Source of the DNA: Lates calcarifer
Taxonomy: Eukaryota > Chordata > Actinopteri > Centropomidae
DNA: 64,000 nt
NCBI RefSeq assembly: GCF_001640805.2
Contig: NC_066848.1
Coordinates: 21,217,582-21,281,581 of the forward strand
Direction of reading: 5' to 3'
Part shown: positions 60,089-63,479 of the stretch, piece after piece
Position numbering within the stretch: position 1 is the stretch's first letter
Layout of the letters: the number at the start of each line of letters is the position of its first letter
Position numbers and translations under genes: made by a program
Notes under the pieces: generated by a model
What the model was told of the DNA's origin: nothing
Database searches by the model: none
The model's input: the letters and a program-made list of their open reading frames with translations, nothing else

Positions 60089-62313
60089 AACTTCAGGTGC
60101 TTCACAGAGATAAACATTTGACCTCAGTATCTCTCATCCACATTTCACCTGTTGCTACTTTTAAAGGGGATGACAGGAGCTCGTGTGATTGGTCATTATA
60201 CCCACCCTAACTCCACTGGCTAATTCTATATTCCTCTCACTAATAATGTTGTGCCAGGCTGCACTGGGGTTTGTACAAACACGTACAAACCATAAATTTA
60301 GCCTTTTCTAGGGTATATTACCTGTCTTCTTACGATGGAATGCAGGTGTCCTGGGAGTTAGAGGGGTTGCAGGATTAGAGACAACCTTAATGGATCCCAA
60401 CAATTACTGAATATTATAATATATATGACAGCAAGCTCTCAGGATAAAGACCAGAAACAGGCAGTGTGCTGACAGTTATCCTGGGTACGTAAAGGTCAAA
60501 CCTGGCTGACTGACAAACAGCTAGTTAAGTGATACTGACAGAGACAAATGGCAAAAACTGAAATATTAATGAAATCATTTGAACAAAAGATTTCATGGTT
60601 TCATGCACAGTGTGCTACAGTCTTACCTGGCCCACAGACTGTGTGGGGGGAACAGGGCCTGGGCAAGCAGACTCTGGTACAAATACAGACAAACCATGTG
60701 ACCAGCAGTGAAGAAGCCCACCATCACACACAGCGCATTGAAGCCCAGGTGACTGATGGGAAGGTGGTACGCCCACCAAGTGCACACACCAATAAAAAGC
60801 AGGAAGTAGATAGCTGAGAAGGCTGAGGGCAGTGTGATGCCTTGGGAGGAAAGAGGAGAGACACACATTCAATATACTGTACACAGAGAGACACAATAAC
60901 ACAGCAATGCTCCAACATTTTGAGAAAAATGTCTTTTGTCTGTCAACTTCATCTTTGTGCATCCAATACAGTCATTCTGTGTTTTGTAGTTCATTTAGCC
61001 TAGCTTAGAACAAAGAGAGGAGGAAGGGGGATACAAATCCTCTAACACCTCCAAAGCAGTCTTATTCATATTCTATTTCTTGCAGGAAGTGCTGAATTTC
61101 ACTGAAAGTAGTTCAACCCCAGGAAAGCATGGGAAAGTGGGCTTGATGGGACTCAACCAGTGTGTGAGAACTGAAGTGGGAACAGCAGAGCAGTGAGTAT
61201 GACATGACTGGAATTAATGCTGTGAAAATGTATACAACATAATGAATATACTATGTAAGCCATTATGGTGCAGGTACAAGCGATTTTAATGTTTTGTCTT
61301 TTTTATGATTTGAATCATCTGACATCTGAATCATGAGAACATCTGACTGTGGATTTTTAGTTTAGATTCATTGTGGATACAAATCCACAAGGGTTTTCTC
61401 TTTAAATAGCGATGTGTTATTTTAATTCATTAAATGTTTAAATGTCAACATTTAATTTATCAAATTATTAATTTGAGAGCACAAGTTAGTCATTTGTGTT
61501 CTAGTAAATTTACTGCACTACATCAGACAGGCTTTGTAGTTTTTTGACAGTGAGAACAGAGAAGAAAAAAATACACTTAATTTGTCATATAACCATATAA
61601 TCTTACACCATTCATGCAGTTTTTTCATGATTCTGTAGTGCAGCTTTAGTGGACATGATGGTGCAGTTCTAAATGCCTCAACTCCACACATGCCACAGCA
61701 TCAGCAAAAAGTATTTGAAATGACTGTGAGAGCTACAGCTGCACCAGGCTGTGATGATGATGGAAATCATACACATCGCCTTCAGTATGAGAGTATAGAC
61801 AACAGAGGCTCCCCTTACAGACTGGCCACAGACTGATGGGTGTTTATCTACATGTATTCAACACTTCAGAATGGTTGTCAGTGAGCAATGTCCTTGGATA
61901 TGAATCAAAAAGAAAAAACAGCCTGACAACACACATTTAAAGTTTAGATCAGTGTGAACCAAATACCACTGTCTGGACTGTGCTCACACATCTGTTAGCT
62001 TCTTCTTCATGAGTTATGAAATGCTGTGGAAACCTGATAAGGTATTGTTGTTACATAGATCCTACCAGCCAAAGCCAGCAGGCTGATGGCTAAAACTCTT
62101 CCCAGGTCCCGCAGAACTTTCCGAGCTTGGCCTTCAGATGCTCAGCCAACTGCTTGGCTTTGGTTGCTGTGGAAACCTCCTCATCAGGGTCACCAGGTAA
62201 TGACCTGTCATCTTCATCTTCATCTCCTGATGCCTCCTCCTCCTCCTCTCCTCATCATCATCATCATCATCATCATCCTCATCTGTGGTTTTATCTGATG
62301 GATCATCTTCTAA
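15745..62313 (-). CDS. piezo1: PIEZO1-type mechanosensitive cation channel (50 exons; N-terminus outside window)
   Basis: PIEZO1 is a homotrimeric, force-gated cation channel of the plasma membrane. The many-span N-terminal blades sense membrane tension, and the C-terminal anchor, cap (CED) and inner helix form the pore. The 50 exons here total about 7.37 kb, roughly 2,455 codons, against about 2,550 in mammals, so only the first 150-170 residues are missing to the right. The match to mammalian PIEZO1 is recognisable in nearly every exon. It is closer to PIEZO1 than PIEZO2 at the pore ([20 protein letters not shown]). Conserved landmarks include FPWN in the latch/blade region, the basic [15 protein letters not shown] anchor motif, cap cysteines, and the inner helix. 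Phases agree across the gene except in exons 62066-62313 and 31628-31738 and at an extra base near 15796. It could be a fish-specific paralogue rather than the direct orthologue. Confidence 0.95.
16152..16293 (-). CDS. piezo1: PIEZO1 exon: inner pore helix
   Basis: Encodes [19 protein letters not shown] (the pore-lining inner helix) and [20 protein letters not shown], including the Met and Glu positions reported in mouse to line the cytosolic neck, then LKLCTDIFL. Donor CTG|GTCAGT. Confidence 0.97.
16745..17080 (+). mobile_element. L2-like LINE fragment
   Basis: Plus-strand reading contains [12 protein letters not shown], equivalent to the LHWLPV(K/R)xR segment near the C-terminus of L2-type proteins, and CGTC-linked flanks. 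Frames are broken and it is heavily decayed. Confidence 0.6.
17097..17140. repeat. (TTTG)n microsatellite
   Basis: About ten TTTG units ending in a T run. Confidence 0.9.
17545..17590. repeat. (TG)n microsatellite
   Basis: About twenty-two TG units with one CA interruption. Confidence 0.9.
18057..18246 (-). CDS. piezo1: PIEZO1 exon: end of cap domain and start of inner helix
   Basis: Encodes [20 protein letters not shown] and [19 protein letters not shown]. The cap cysteines are spaced CX4C here; in mouse PIEZO1, as I recall it, they are CX3C. Two Asn-linked glycosylation sequons (NIT, NDS) occur upstream. Donor GG|GTAAGG. Confidence 0.97.
19521..19570. repeat. Short copy of the repeat at 5066 and 54505 (reversed)
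   Basis: The reverse complement carries TGGGAGGAGAGGTGCAGTAG followed by AAGGTGTGGTGATGC, matching 54510-54545. Confidence 0.55.
19570..19765 (+). mobile_element. Tc1-like transposase 3' remnant
   Basis: The stretch from the GACCCCACCCTGCAACCCAC region through GGTCAGAGCTGTTTTAGC to TTTTAATGTTGTGGCTGATC follows the end of a widespread fish Tc1-like element: C-terminal transposase codons, then the terminal repeat. This is a different family from the copies at 815 and 44066. Only the last roughly 200 bp survive. Confidence 0.7.
20185..20264 (-). CDS. piezo1: PIEZO1 exon (cap domain)
   Basis: Encodes [20 protein letters not shown] and VNQLYE, aligned with the YIRAPNGPEANPVKQL region of mouse. 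Phase 2 in, 1 out. Confidence 0.95.
20364..20486 (-). CDS. piezo1: PIEZO1 exon (cap domain)
   Basis: Encodes [20 protein letters not shown] and [15 protein letters not shown], with a sequon NRT. The donor must be GT|GTAGGT for the phase to match the next exon. Confidence 0.93.
20487..22040. other. PIEZO1 intron
   Basis: 1.55 kb. AT-rich, with a tRNA-derived SINE at 21070-21345 and a CAAA array near 21820-21840. Confidence 0.7.
21070..21345 (+). mobile_element. tRNA-derived SINE
   Basis: Starts with a tRNA-like head: GGTAGAGCAGGTCGGCCACT resembles an A box region and GTGGTTTGATCC a B box. It continues with the CTTGGGCAAGAT and AAGTGCTTTGAGTGGTCA modules common to percomorph SINEs. Confidence 0.8.
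22041..22213 (-). CDS. piezo1: PIEZO1 exon (cap domain)
   Basis: Encodes [20 protein letters not shown] and [16 protein letters not shown]. Acceptor TAG preceded by a TTTGTG-rich tract. Donor AG|GTAAAG. Confidence 0.96.
22860..22952 (-). CDS. piezo1: PIEZO1 exon (start of cap)
   Basis: Encodes [20 protein letters not shown] then [11 protein letters not shown], at the outer helix-to-cap transition. Donor CCA|GTAAGT. Confidence 0.96.
23488..23676 (-). CDS. piezo1: PIEZO1 exon: anchor and outer helix
   Basis: Encodes [20 protein letters not shown] (basic anchor stretch shown in mouse to be needed for function), the outer helix ([19 protein letters not shown]) and [17 protein letters not shown]. 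Confidence 0.98.
24132..24279 (-). CDS. piezo1: PIEZO1 exon (anchor domain)
   Basis: Encodes [20 protein letters not shown] and [20 protein letters not shown]. The acceptor follows a TG-rich tract (TTTGTGTGTGTAG). Donor AAG|GTATGA. Confidence 0.97.
24326..24395. repeat. (GT)n microsatellite, about 70 bp
   Basis: Nearly pure GT array in the short intron between two PIEZO1 exons. Confidence 0.95.
24440..24598 (-). CDS. piezo1: PIEZO1 exon (last blade spans)
   Basis: Encodes [20 protein letters not shown] and [20 protein letters not shown], almost identical to mammals. Donor GG|GTACGA. Confidence 0.98.
24772..24833 (-). CDS. piezo1: PIEZO1 exon (62 nt)
   Basis: Encodes [20 protein letters not shown]. 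Donor AG|GTGAAG. Confidence 0.94.
25277..25429 (-). CDS. piezo1: PIEZO1 exon
   Basis: Encodes [20 protein letters not shown] and [17 protein letters not shown] in the last transmembrane unit. Phase 0 both ends. Confidence 0.97.
25979..26126 (-). CDS. piezo1: PIEZO1 exon
   Basis: Encodes [20 protein letters not shown] and [20 protein letters not shown]. Acceptor CAG at 26127-26129, donor GGG|GTGAGA. Confidence 0.97.
26325..26472 (-). CDS. piezo1: PIEZO1 exon (cytosolic basic loop)
   Basis: Encodes a weakly conserved loop, [16 protein letters not shown], then basic [17 protein letters not shown]. Phase 1 in, 2 out fits both neighbours. Donor GT|GTGAGT, with an alternative GT two bases upstream. 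Confidence 0.85.
26975..27220 (+). repeat. Common teleost interspersed repeat
   Basis: Begins at CCATCTATCCATCCAGTATC, then AGGGGGCTGGAGCCAGTCCC and TAGAGTCACCAATGTGCTGT, and ends with CAGCACCACCATGCTGCCC. Diverged copies lie at 39005-39200 (reversed) and 49465-49575. Confidence 0.75.
27270..27425 (+). repeat. Retroelement 3'-tail module
   Basis: Contains ACAGTCTAGACCTGCTCCAT, the reverse of the GGTCTAGACC module at 9826 and 33102, then a TATAATAAAAATGACTTGAC-like end. Confidence 0.6.
27640..27868 (-). CDS. piezo1: PIEZO1 exon (acidic/Pro-rich cytosolic loop)
   Basis: Low-conservation linker: [40 protein letters not shown] and KQQHSK. The SIRFRKKP core matches the SIRFRRRK of mouse. Phase 0 in, 1 out. 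Confidence 0.9.
28041..28250 (-). CDS. piezo1: PIEZO1 exon (acidic linker)
   Basis: Starts RYGLWDHEG (mouse YGLWDHEED), then a Glu/Gly-rich linker ([18 protein letters not shown]) and [17 protein letters not shown]. The acceptor is preceded by a long TG array. Confidence 0.93.
28261..28315. repeat. (CA)27 array at a splice acceptor
   Basis: Pure CA on the plus strand, so TG on the transcript. It ends only about ten bases before the acceptor TAG of the exon at 28041-28250. Confidence 0.95.
29530..29718 (-). CDS. piezo1: PIEZO1 exon
   Basis: Encodes [20 protein letters not shown], including the FPWN motif, and [20 protein letters not shown] then [12 protein letters not shown]. Phase 0 both ends. 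Confidence 0.98.
30487..30745 (-). CDS. piezo1: PIEZO1 exon
   Basis: Encodes two membrane spans: [20 protein letters not shown], then [20 protein letters not shown] and [11 protein letters not shown]. The [11 protein letters not shown] block is a family hallmark. Donor GAG|GTATGA. Confidence 0.98.
31014..31190 (-). CDS. piezo1: PIEZO1 exon (cytosolic loop)
   Basis: Encodes a variable loop ([18 protein letters not shown]) ending [10 protein letters not shown], equivalent to mouse RTASELLLDR. Entry must be phase 2, which conflicts with the straightforward reading of the upstream exon. Confidence 0.93.
31628..31738 (-). CDS. piezo1: PIEZO1 exon with unresolved frame
   Basis: With the obvious acceptor (AG at 31739-31740), phase 0 reads [20 protein letters not shown] then stops; the end of the exon needs another frame ([11 protein letters not shown]). 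Either one base is extra (for example in TTTTGGATGAG near 31665) or an internal acceptor is used: CAG|CAG gives starts at 31725 or 31722, both restoring phase. The Asp/Ser-rich first reading resembles the mammalian loop more. Confidence 0.75.
32099..32271 (-). CDS. piezo1: PIEZO1 exon
   Basis: Encodes [20 protein letters not shown] and [14 protein letters not shown]. The helix matches the QFLWVLGQATVDGL region of mouse. Donor CAG|GTAAAC. Confidence 0.96.
32612..32683 (-). CDS. piezo1: PIEZO1 exon (Glu-rich)
   Basis: 72-nt acidic exon: [20 protein letters not shown] then EQES. Phase 1 both ends. The acceptor TAG follows a TG repeat. Confidence 0.88.
33010..33125 (+). repeat. Retroelement 3'-tail module, second copy
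   Basis: TCAATTCAATTAAGTTTTAT, CATCTCAAGGCACTTTTCAT and GGTCTAGACCATACTCTTCT match 9750-9850. Confidence 0.7.
33405..33482. repeat. (CT)n low-complexity tract
   Basis: About 78 bp of CT with occasional CCC and TTT breaks. Confidence 0.93.
34424..34512. repeat. Composite (TA)n-T-(TA)n-(TG)n tract
   Basis: TA units, about 17 T, TA units again, then about sixteen TG. Likely highly length-variable. Confidence 0.93.
34652..34796 (-). CDS. piezo1: PIEZO1 exon (basic coiled segment)
   Basis: Encodes [20 protein letters not shown] then [17 protein letters not shown], matching the MAYQAWVTNAQTVLRQRRER of mouse. Donor G|GTTAGA. Confidence 0.96.
35117..35217 (-). CDS. piezo1: PIEZO1 exon
   Basis: Encodes [20 protein letters not shown], the conserved acidic motif (mouse HSGDYFLFESDSEEEEE). 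Donor CAG|GTCAGA. Confidence 0.97.
35346..35414 (-). CDS. piezo1: PIEZO1 exon (69 nt)
   Basis: Encodes [20 protein letters not shown] and HAT. Mouse has RRQWWRPWLDHAT. Phase 1 both ends. Confidence 0.94.
35906..35988 (-). CDS. piezo1: PIEZO1 exon (cytosolic)
   Basis: Encodes [20 protein letters not shown] then SNASQTA; mouse MKRIRAKQEKYRQ. Phase 2 in, 1 out. Confidence 0.94.
36346..36435 (-). CDS. piezo1: PIEZO1 exon (beam region)
   Basis: Encodes [20 protein letters not shown] then [10 protein letters not shown], aligned with mouse RGFALYNAANLKSINFHRQIEE. This is the start of the long intracellular beam helix. Confidence 0.95.
36556..36606. repeat. (TA)n / TATACACA tract
   Basis: Alternating purine-pyrimidine sequence in an intron, including two ATATACACATATA units. 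Confidence 0.8.
36830..36995 (-). CDS. piezo1: PIEZO1 exon
   Basis: Encodes [20 protein letters not shown] and [20 protein letters not shown]. Donor AG|GTAATA. Confidence 0.98.
37045..37245 (+). mobile_element. tRNA-derived SINE (second family)
   Basis: tRNA-like head (ATAGCCGAATGGTGAGTGTA, then CTCCACTCCTGCTCTGGCCG), CATGTCATTCCCCCACTCTC and an AATAAAGGCATAAAAGCCC tail. It lies in the intron between exons at 36830 and 37341. Confidence 0.78.
37341..37437 (-). CDS. piezo1: PIEZO1 exon
   Basis: Encodes [20 protein letters not shown] and VCTVKGYYD. Donor C|GTAAGT. Confidence 0.97.
38018..38261 (-). CDS. piezo1: PIEZO1 exon
   Basis: Encodes [38 protein letters not shown] and [20 protein letters not shown]: several blade spans almost identical to mammals. 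Donor TCA|GTAAGT. Confidence 0.98.
38671..38827 (-). CDS. piezo1: PIEZO1 exon
   Basis: Encodes [20 protein letters not shown] and [12 protein letters not shown]. Acceptor CAG follows TG-rich sequence. Donor AG|GTAAAA. Confidence 0.97.
39005..39200. repeat. Common teleost interspersed repeat (reversed copy)
   Basis: TCTCCGGGTACTCCAGCTTC, TTAATTGGTGACTCTAAAAT and CAGGGTGTACCCCGCCTCGT belong to the same repeat as 26975-27220, read on the other strand. It ends in a GAAT-rich tail. Confidence 0.75.
39214..39250. repeat. (CA)n microsatellite
   Basis: About sixteen CA units just downstream (minus strand) of a PIEZO1 donor site. Confidence 0.9.
39266..39370 (-). CDS. piezo1: PIEZO1 exon
   Basis: Encodes [20 protein letters not shown] and [14 protein letters not shown]. 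Phase 1 both ends. Confidence 0.97.
39851..40055 (-). CDS. piezo1: PIEZO1 exon
   Basis: Encodes [40 protein letters not shown] and [15 protein letters not shown]. Donor G|GTGAGT. Confidence 0.98.
40345..40545 (-). CDS. piezo1: PIEZO1 exon
   Basis: Encodes [20 protein letters not shown] and [15 protein letters not shown]. Phase 0 both ends. Confidence 0.96.
40724..40849 (-). CDS. piezo1: PIEZO1 exon
   Basis: Encodes [20 protein letters not shown] then VLGYSK (mouse [14 protein letters not shown]). Phase 0 both ends. Confidence 0.96.
40850..43110. other. PIEZO1 intron
   Basis: 2.26 kb. AT-rich, with a TG array at 41639-41693 and a CA tract near 41808-41820. I see no other feature. Confidence 0.6.
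41639..41693. repeat. (TG)n microsatellite
   Basis: About twenty-six TG units broken twice by GG. Confidence 0.93.
43111..43287 (-). CDS. piezo1: PIEZO1 exon
   Basis: Encodes [20 protein letters not shown] then [20 protein letters not shown], near identical to mammals. Phase 0 both ends. Confidence 0.98.
43625..43791 (-). CDS. piezo1: PIEZO1 exon
   Basis: Encodes [20 protein letters not shown] then [20 protein letters not shown]. Donor GAG|GTAAAC. Confidence 0.97.
44066..45000 (-). mobile_element. Internally deleted Tc1-like transposon
   Basis: The left end starts CAATGTATTCATTTAGTATT after TA, followed by AGACCCCTTCACAATTTTCA. The right terminal repeat at about 44810-44990 repeats the motif reversed (AAGGGGTCTGAATACTTATG...). 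The transposase middle is missing. The conserved start region (ATCTGTGCCTC to GCTCTGCAGAC) is at about 44640-44680. Same family as 815-1423. Confidence 0.8.
45140..45500 (-). mobile_element. Second Tc1-like fragment (5' end)
   Basis: On the minus strand reads [15 protein letters not shown], the transposase N-terminus, from just left of 45230. The plus-strand flank GCTGTGAGACCTTATATAGA and GAAGGGTCTGAATACTTATG is the usual leader and inverted repeat. Only one end is present. Confidence 0.8.
45668..45774 (-). CDS. piezo1: PIEZO1 exon (acidic loop)
   Basis: Encodes [20 protein letters not shown] and [15 protein letters not shown], a variable acidic loop. The phases (2 in, 1 out) fit both neighbours. 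Donor G|GTAAAA. Confidence 0.88.
45775..48203. other. PIEZO1 intron
   Basis: 2.43 kb. One GC-richer block at 46840-47030 (around CAGGCGGAAAACCCGTCTGC and CAGGGAGGATCCACCCAGAG) stands out from AT-rich surroundings and may be an old repeat. I cannot name it. Confidence 0.5.
48204..48362 (-). CDS. piezo1: PIEZO1 exon
   Basis: Encodes [20 protein letters not shown] then [17 protein letters not shown]. Donor AA|GTAATA. Confidence 0.97.
48573..48721 (-). CDS. piezo1: PIEZO1 exon
   Basis: Encodes [20 protein letters not shown] and [19 protein letters not shown]. The donor CA|GTAGGC is weak but required by phase. Confidence 0.96.
48880..49061 (-). CDS. piezo1: PIEZO1 exon
   Basis: Encodes [20 protein letters not shown] and [15 protein letters not shown]. 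Tandem CAG-CAG acceptor: the exon may start at 49061 or 49058, both in frame. Confidence 0.96.
49465..49575. repeat. Teleost interspersed-repeat end
   Basis: GTGATGGACTGGAGATCTGT, CCAGGGTGTACCCTGCCAAT and a TGAATGAAA tail belong to the same family as 26975 and 39005. Confidence 0.7.
49716..49740. repeat. (TG)n microsatellite
   Basis: About eleven TG units directly after (minus strand) the donor of the next exon. Confidence 0.9.
49747..49852 (-). CDS. piezo1: PIEZO1 exon
   Basis: Encodes [20 protein letters not shown] then [15 protein letters not shown]. The acceptor lies in a CT-rich tract (49856-49880). Donor G|GTCAGA. Confidence 0.96.
50541..50721 (-). CDS. piezo1: PIEZO1 exon
   Basis: Encodes [20 protein letters not shown] and [20 protein letters not shown]. 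Donor TTG|GTAAGA. Confidence 0.98.
50943..51022 (-). CDS. piezo1: PIEZO1 exon
   Basis: Encodes [20 protein letters not shown] then IWILRA. Phase 0 in, 2 out. Confidence 0.96.
51161..51264 (-). CDS. piezo1: PIEZO1 exon
   Basis: Encodes [20 protein letters not shown] then IAMM. Donor ATG|GTAACT. Confidence 0.95.
51563..51635 (-). CDS. piezo1: PIEZO1 exon (loop)
   Basis: Encodes [20 protein letters not shown] then QPDL, a variable loop. Phase (0 in, 1 out) fits. Donor G|GTATCT is weak. Confidence 0.85.
51636..53749. other. PIEZO1 intron
   Basis: 2.1 kb, mostly an L2 LINE 3' end (52380-52850) plus AT-rich sequence. Confidence 0.7.
52380..52850 (+). mobile_element. L2-type LINE 3' end (truncated)
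   Basis: An open frame of about 100 codons at 52410-52760 carries [40 protein letters not shown] and [13 protein letters not shown], the usual L2-clade C-terminus. It is followed by a C run and the tail TGGCGCTATATAAATAAATT. 5'-truncated and the least decayed element in the window. Confidence 0.85.
53750..53854 (-). CDS. piezo1: PIEZO1 exon (Glu-rich loop)
   Basis: 105-nt exon: [20 protein letters not shown] then [15 protein letters not shown]. Mouse also has an acidic loop here. Tandem CAG-CAG acceptor would add or drop one Gln. Confidence 0.88.
54505..54620. repeat. Dispersed repeat (third copy of the 5066/19521 family)
   Basis: CCAGTGGGAGGAGAGGTGCA, GTAGAGGGTGTGGCAATGCC and CGGCGTACAGCAATCTTGGT match 5066-5150. 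The element is unidentified. Confidence 0.6.
55137..55308 (-). CDS. piezo1: PIEZO1 exon
   Basis: Encodes [20 protein letters not shown] and [20 protein letters not shown]. Mouse reads LFGLKNFVDLPNYSSPNAL and HAWPIYVSPGILLLLY. Donor CAG|GTATCT. Confidence 0.97.
55945..56510 (+). mobile_element. L2-like LINE reverse-transcriptase fragment
   Basis: Plus strand retains [20 protein letters not shown] and the catalytic-region [15 protein letters not shown] (the YxDD box of reverse transcriptase) in order, with the sequence between them deleted. Multiple stops; dead. Confidence 0.82.
56924..57267. repeat. (GATA)n / (GA)n array, about 345 bp
   Basis: GATA units interrupted by GAGA blocks and by GATAA and GATG variants. 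It lies in the long PIEZO1 intron. Confidence 0.97.
57400..57540. repeat. Conserved teleost repeat beside the GATA array
   Basis: The stretch around CTTTCTGCAGCATTCAGCCC, TGACTGAAAGTGCTCTTCAC and AAGTGGGTGGGTGGGATTGT looks like a repeat module I have seen next to GATA arrays in fish. The family is not known to me. Confidence 0.5.
57545..58440 (-). mobile_element. R4/R2-type LINE fragment, rearranged
   Basis: From right to left on the minus strand: [27 protein letters not shown] (reverse-transcriptase palm motif), [19 protein letters not shown], then after an internal deletion [48 protein letters not shown] block at about 57705-57800 reads [16 protein letters not shown] on the plus strand instead. 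Many stops. Assignment to the R2/R4 (Rex6-like) group is from memory. Confidence 0.78.
58518..58612 (+). repeat. Direct repeat, left copy
   Basis: Shares GTGCTGACAGTT, AAGGTCAAACC, AACAGCT, GTTAAGTGATACTGACA and ATGGCAAAA in order with 60462-60557, at roughly four of five bases. Confidence 0.75.
60042..60086. repeat. (AT)n microsatellite
   Basis: About twenty-two AT units. Confidence 0.95.
60462..60557 (+). repeat. Direct repeat, right copy
   Basis: Partner of 58518-58612. It carries a six-base insertion (AGAGAC) before AAATGGCAAAA and ends about 70 bp before the donor of the exon at 60627. Confidence 0.75.
60627..60840 (-). CDS. piezo1: PIEZO1 exon
   Basis: Encodes [40 protein letters not shown] and [14 protein letters not shown] then SLWAR, aligned with mouse HPSAFSSIYLVVFLAICTWW. 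Donor AG|GTAAGA. Confidence 0.98.
60841..62065. other. PIEZO1 intron
   Basis: 1.2 kb without a recognisable feature. Confidence 0.6.
62066..62313 (-). CDS. piezo1: PIEZO1 acidic exon with two apparent frameshifts
   Basis: The exon begins [12 protein letters not shown] and an eight-Asp run in one frame. [20 protein letters not shown]...[15 protein letters not shown] follows in a second frame, and [18 protein letters not shown] in a third, which is the one joining the next exon. Mouse has a poly-Asp loop followed by a span ending VIVLLALAG, so the protein order is right. One base appears missing in the GAG run near 62245-62255 and one in GGAAAGTTCTG near 62115. Acceptor AG at 62314-62315, donor G|GTAGGA. 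Confidence 0.88.
62252..62280. repeat. Coding (GAT)n / (ATC)n repeat
   Basis: Eight or nine GAT codons give the poly-Asp loop of PIEZO1. Confidence 0.9.
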
Positions 62314-63314
62314 CTAAGGTGAGAAGGGGGAAAAAAATGAAAGTTATAGTTACTAATTTGCATTATAGTTAACCATTGGATTACAATTGTGTAGGTTTTC
62401 TACAGCTAAAGCACCTTAGAGCTAACGGTAGCTCCTATGTGGAAGTTCTGAGTCAGTCAATGAATGAAAATCAGATTTTTTGTGATACATGTGGCTGCAG
62501 CTGGAGAAGAGACAAATAACTGTAGTCATCTCTTAAACTTCATCACATCAACAGTTACTACTGATGTAGTCATGATATCATACTCGATGATAATGGAAAG
62601 ACCTTGTCCACTCCAAACCTATTTCTATCACCAAATTCATATAGAAATATAAATATATAAAAATGAATCTGAATCAGGTGCTTGCACACAGATTAATTTG
62701 CAGCTTTCATAGTGCAAAGAGACATTTTTTTTTTTTTAGAAATGTACAATCATCATGCATCCTTGATGCTGGGTATACAGAAGGCTATGTAAGTAAAGAG
62801 GCCTGATGCAGCTGCAAAATCGGAAGAGCAGCCATTGTAATAAACTCTTGAATACTGTCAGATAAATAACTTTTGGTCCAAGAGAAACCAATATGGCACA
62901 TTAATTGAATTAAATCAAAAGCTGAACTAAAATCTTTTGCTAATTTACTTTGATCAAGGCCTCTAAGCCAGTGGACAGTGATCTGGACTACAGGACTGCA
63001 ATGACCAGGTGGGGATGTTGAGAGCAAGTGATGAATGGATCATTTATACAGGATAATCATGAATGTGATCAAAAACAATTCAGTCATTTCTTAACAGTCA
63101 CACATAAAAAAGTAAAGTAAAATAAAAATAAACGTATTTTGATTGCACCCATGAAGCTCTTTAAACATAGAACTTTTCTATAAACTTTTAGCGACACACA
63201 CAGGATTGTTACAGCAGTATATTTGCTCACATTCCTCGAAACTGATATTCCACTTCTTCCCAAAAAGACTGGATGCCTGAAAAAAATCTAAAAATTTATG
63301 ACAGAAGTAGTAAT

Positions 63315-63370
63315 CCAGCCCCACCGTGACCTGTGAGGATAAGCAGTATAGAAAATGGATGGATGCATGG
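63315..63370 (+). repeat. Repeat tail (AGCAGTATAGAAAATGGATG)
   Basis: CCCCACCGTGACCTGTGAGG followed by a GGATGGATG tail is a common 3' end of fish interspersed repeats. Confidence 0.65.
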
Positions 63371-63479
63371 ATCTCTTCAGGATTGTTCTTTATTGCATAT
63401 GTAAATGTTTATTGTGCATTATATGTTAATGGCATTTACAGGACAGGGCAGACACTGAGAGTGCCATTTTTCATTACTG

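Larger units (their letters stand above)
55309..60626. other. PIEZO1 long intron (5.3 kb)
   Basis: The longest intron here and a repeat reservoir: an L2 fragment, the GATA array, a conserved unknown repeat, an R4-like LINE, and imperfect direct repeats at 58518 and 60462. The non-repeat parts (58650-60040) show no open frame or RNA signal that I can support. Confidence 0.75.

Noticed and set aside
62785..63027. Minus-strand frame with DFSSAFD and SWTKSYLSD
   Set aside because: Weakly LINE-like but too short and broken to call an element.
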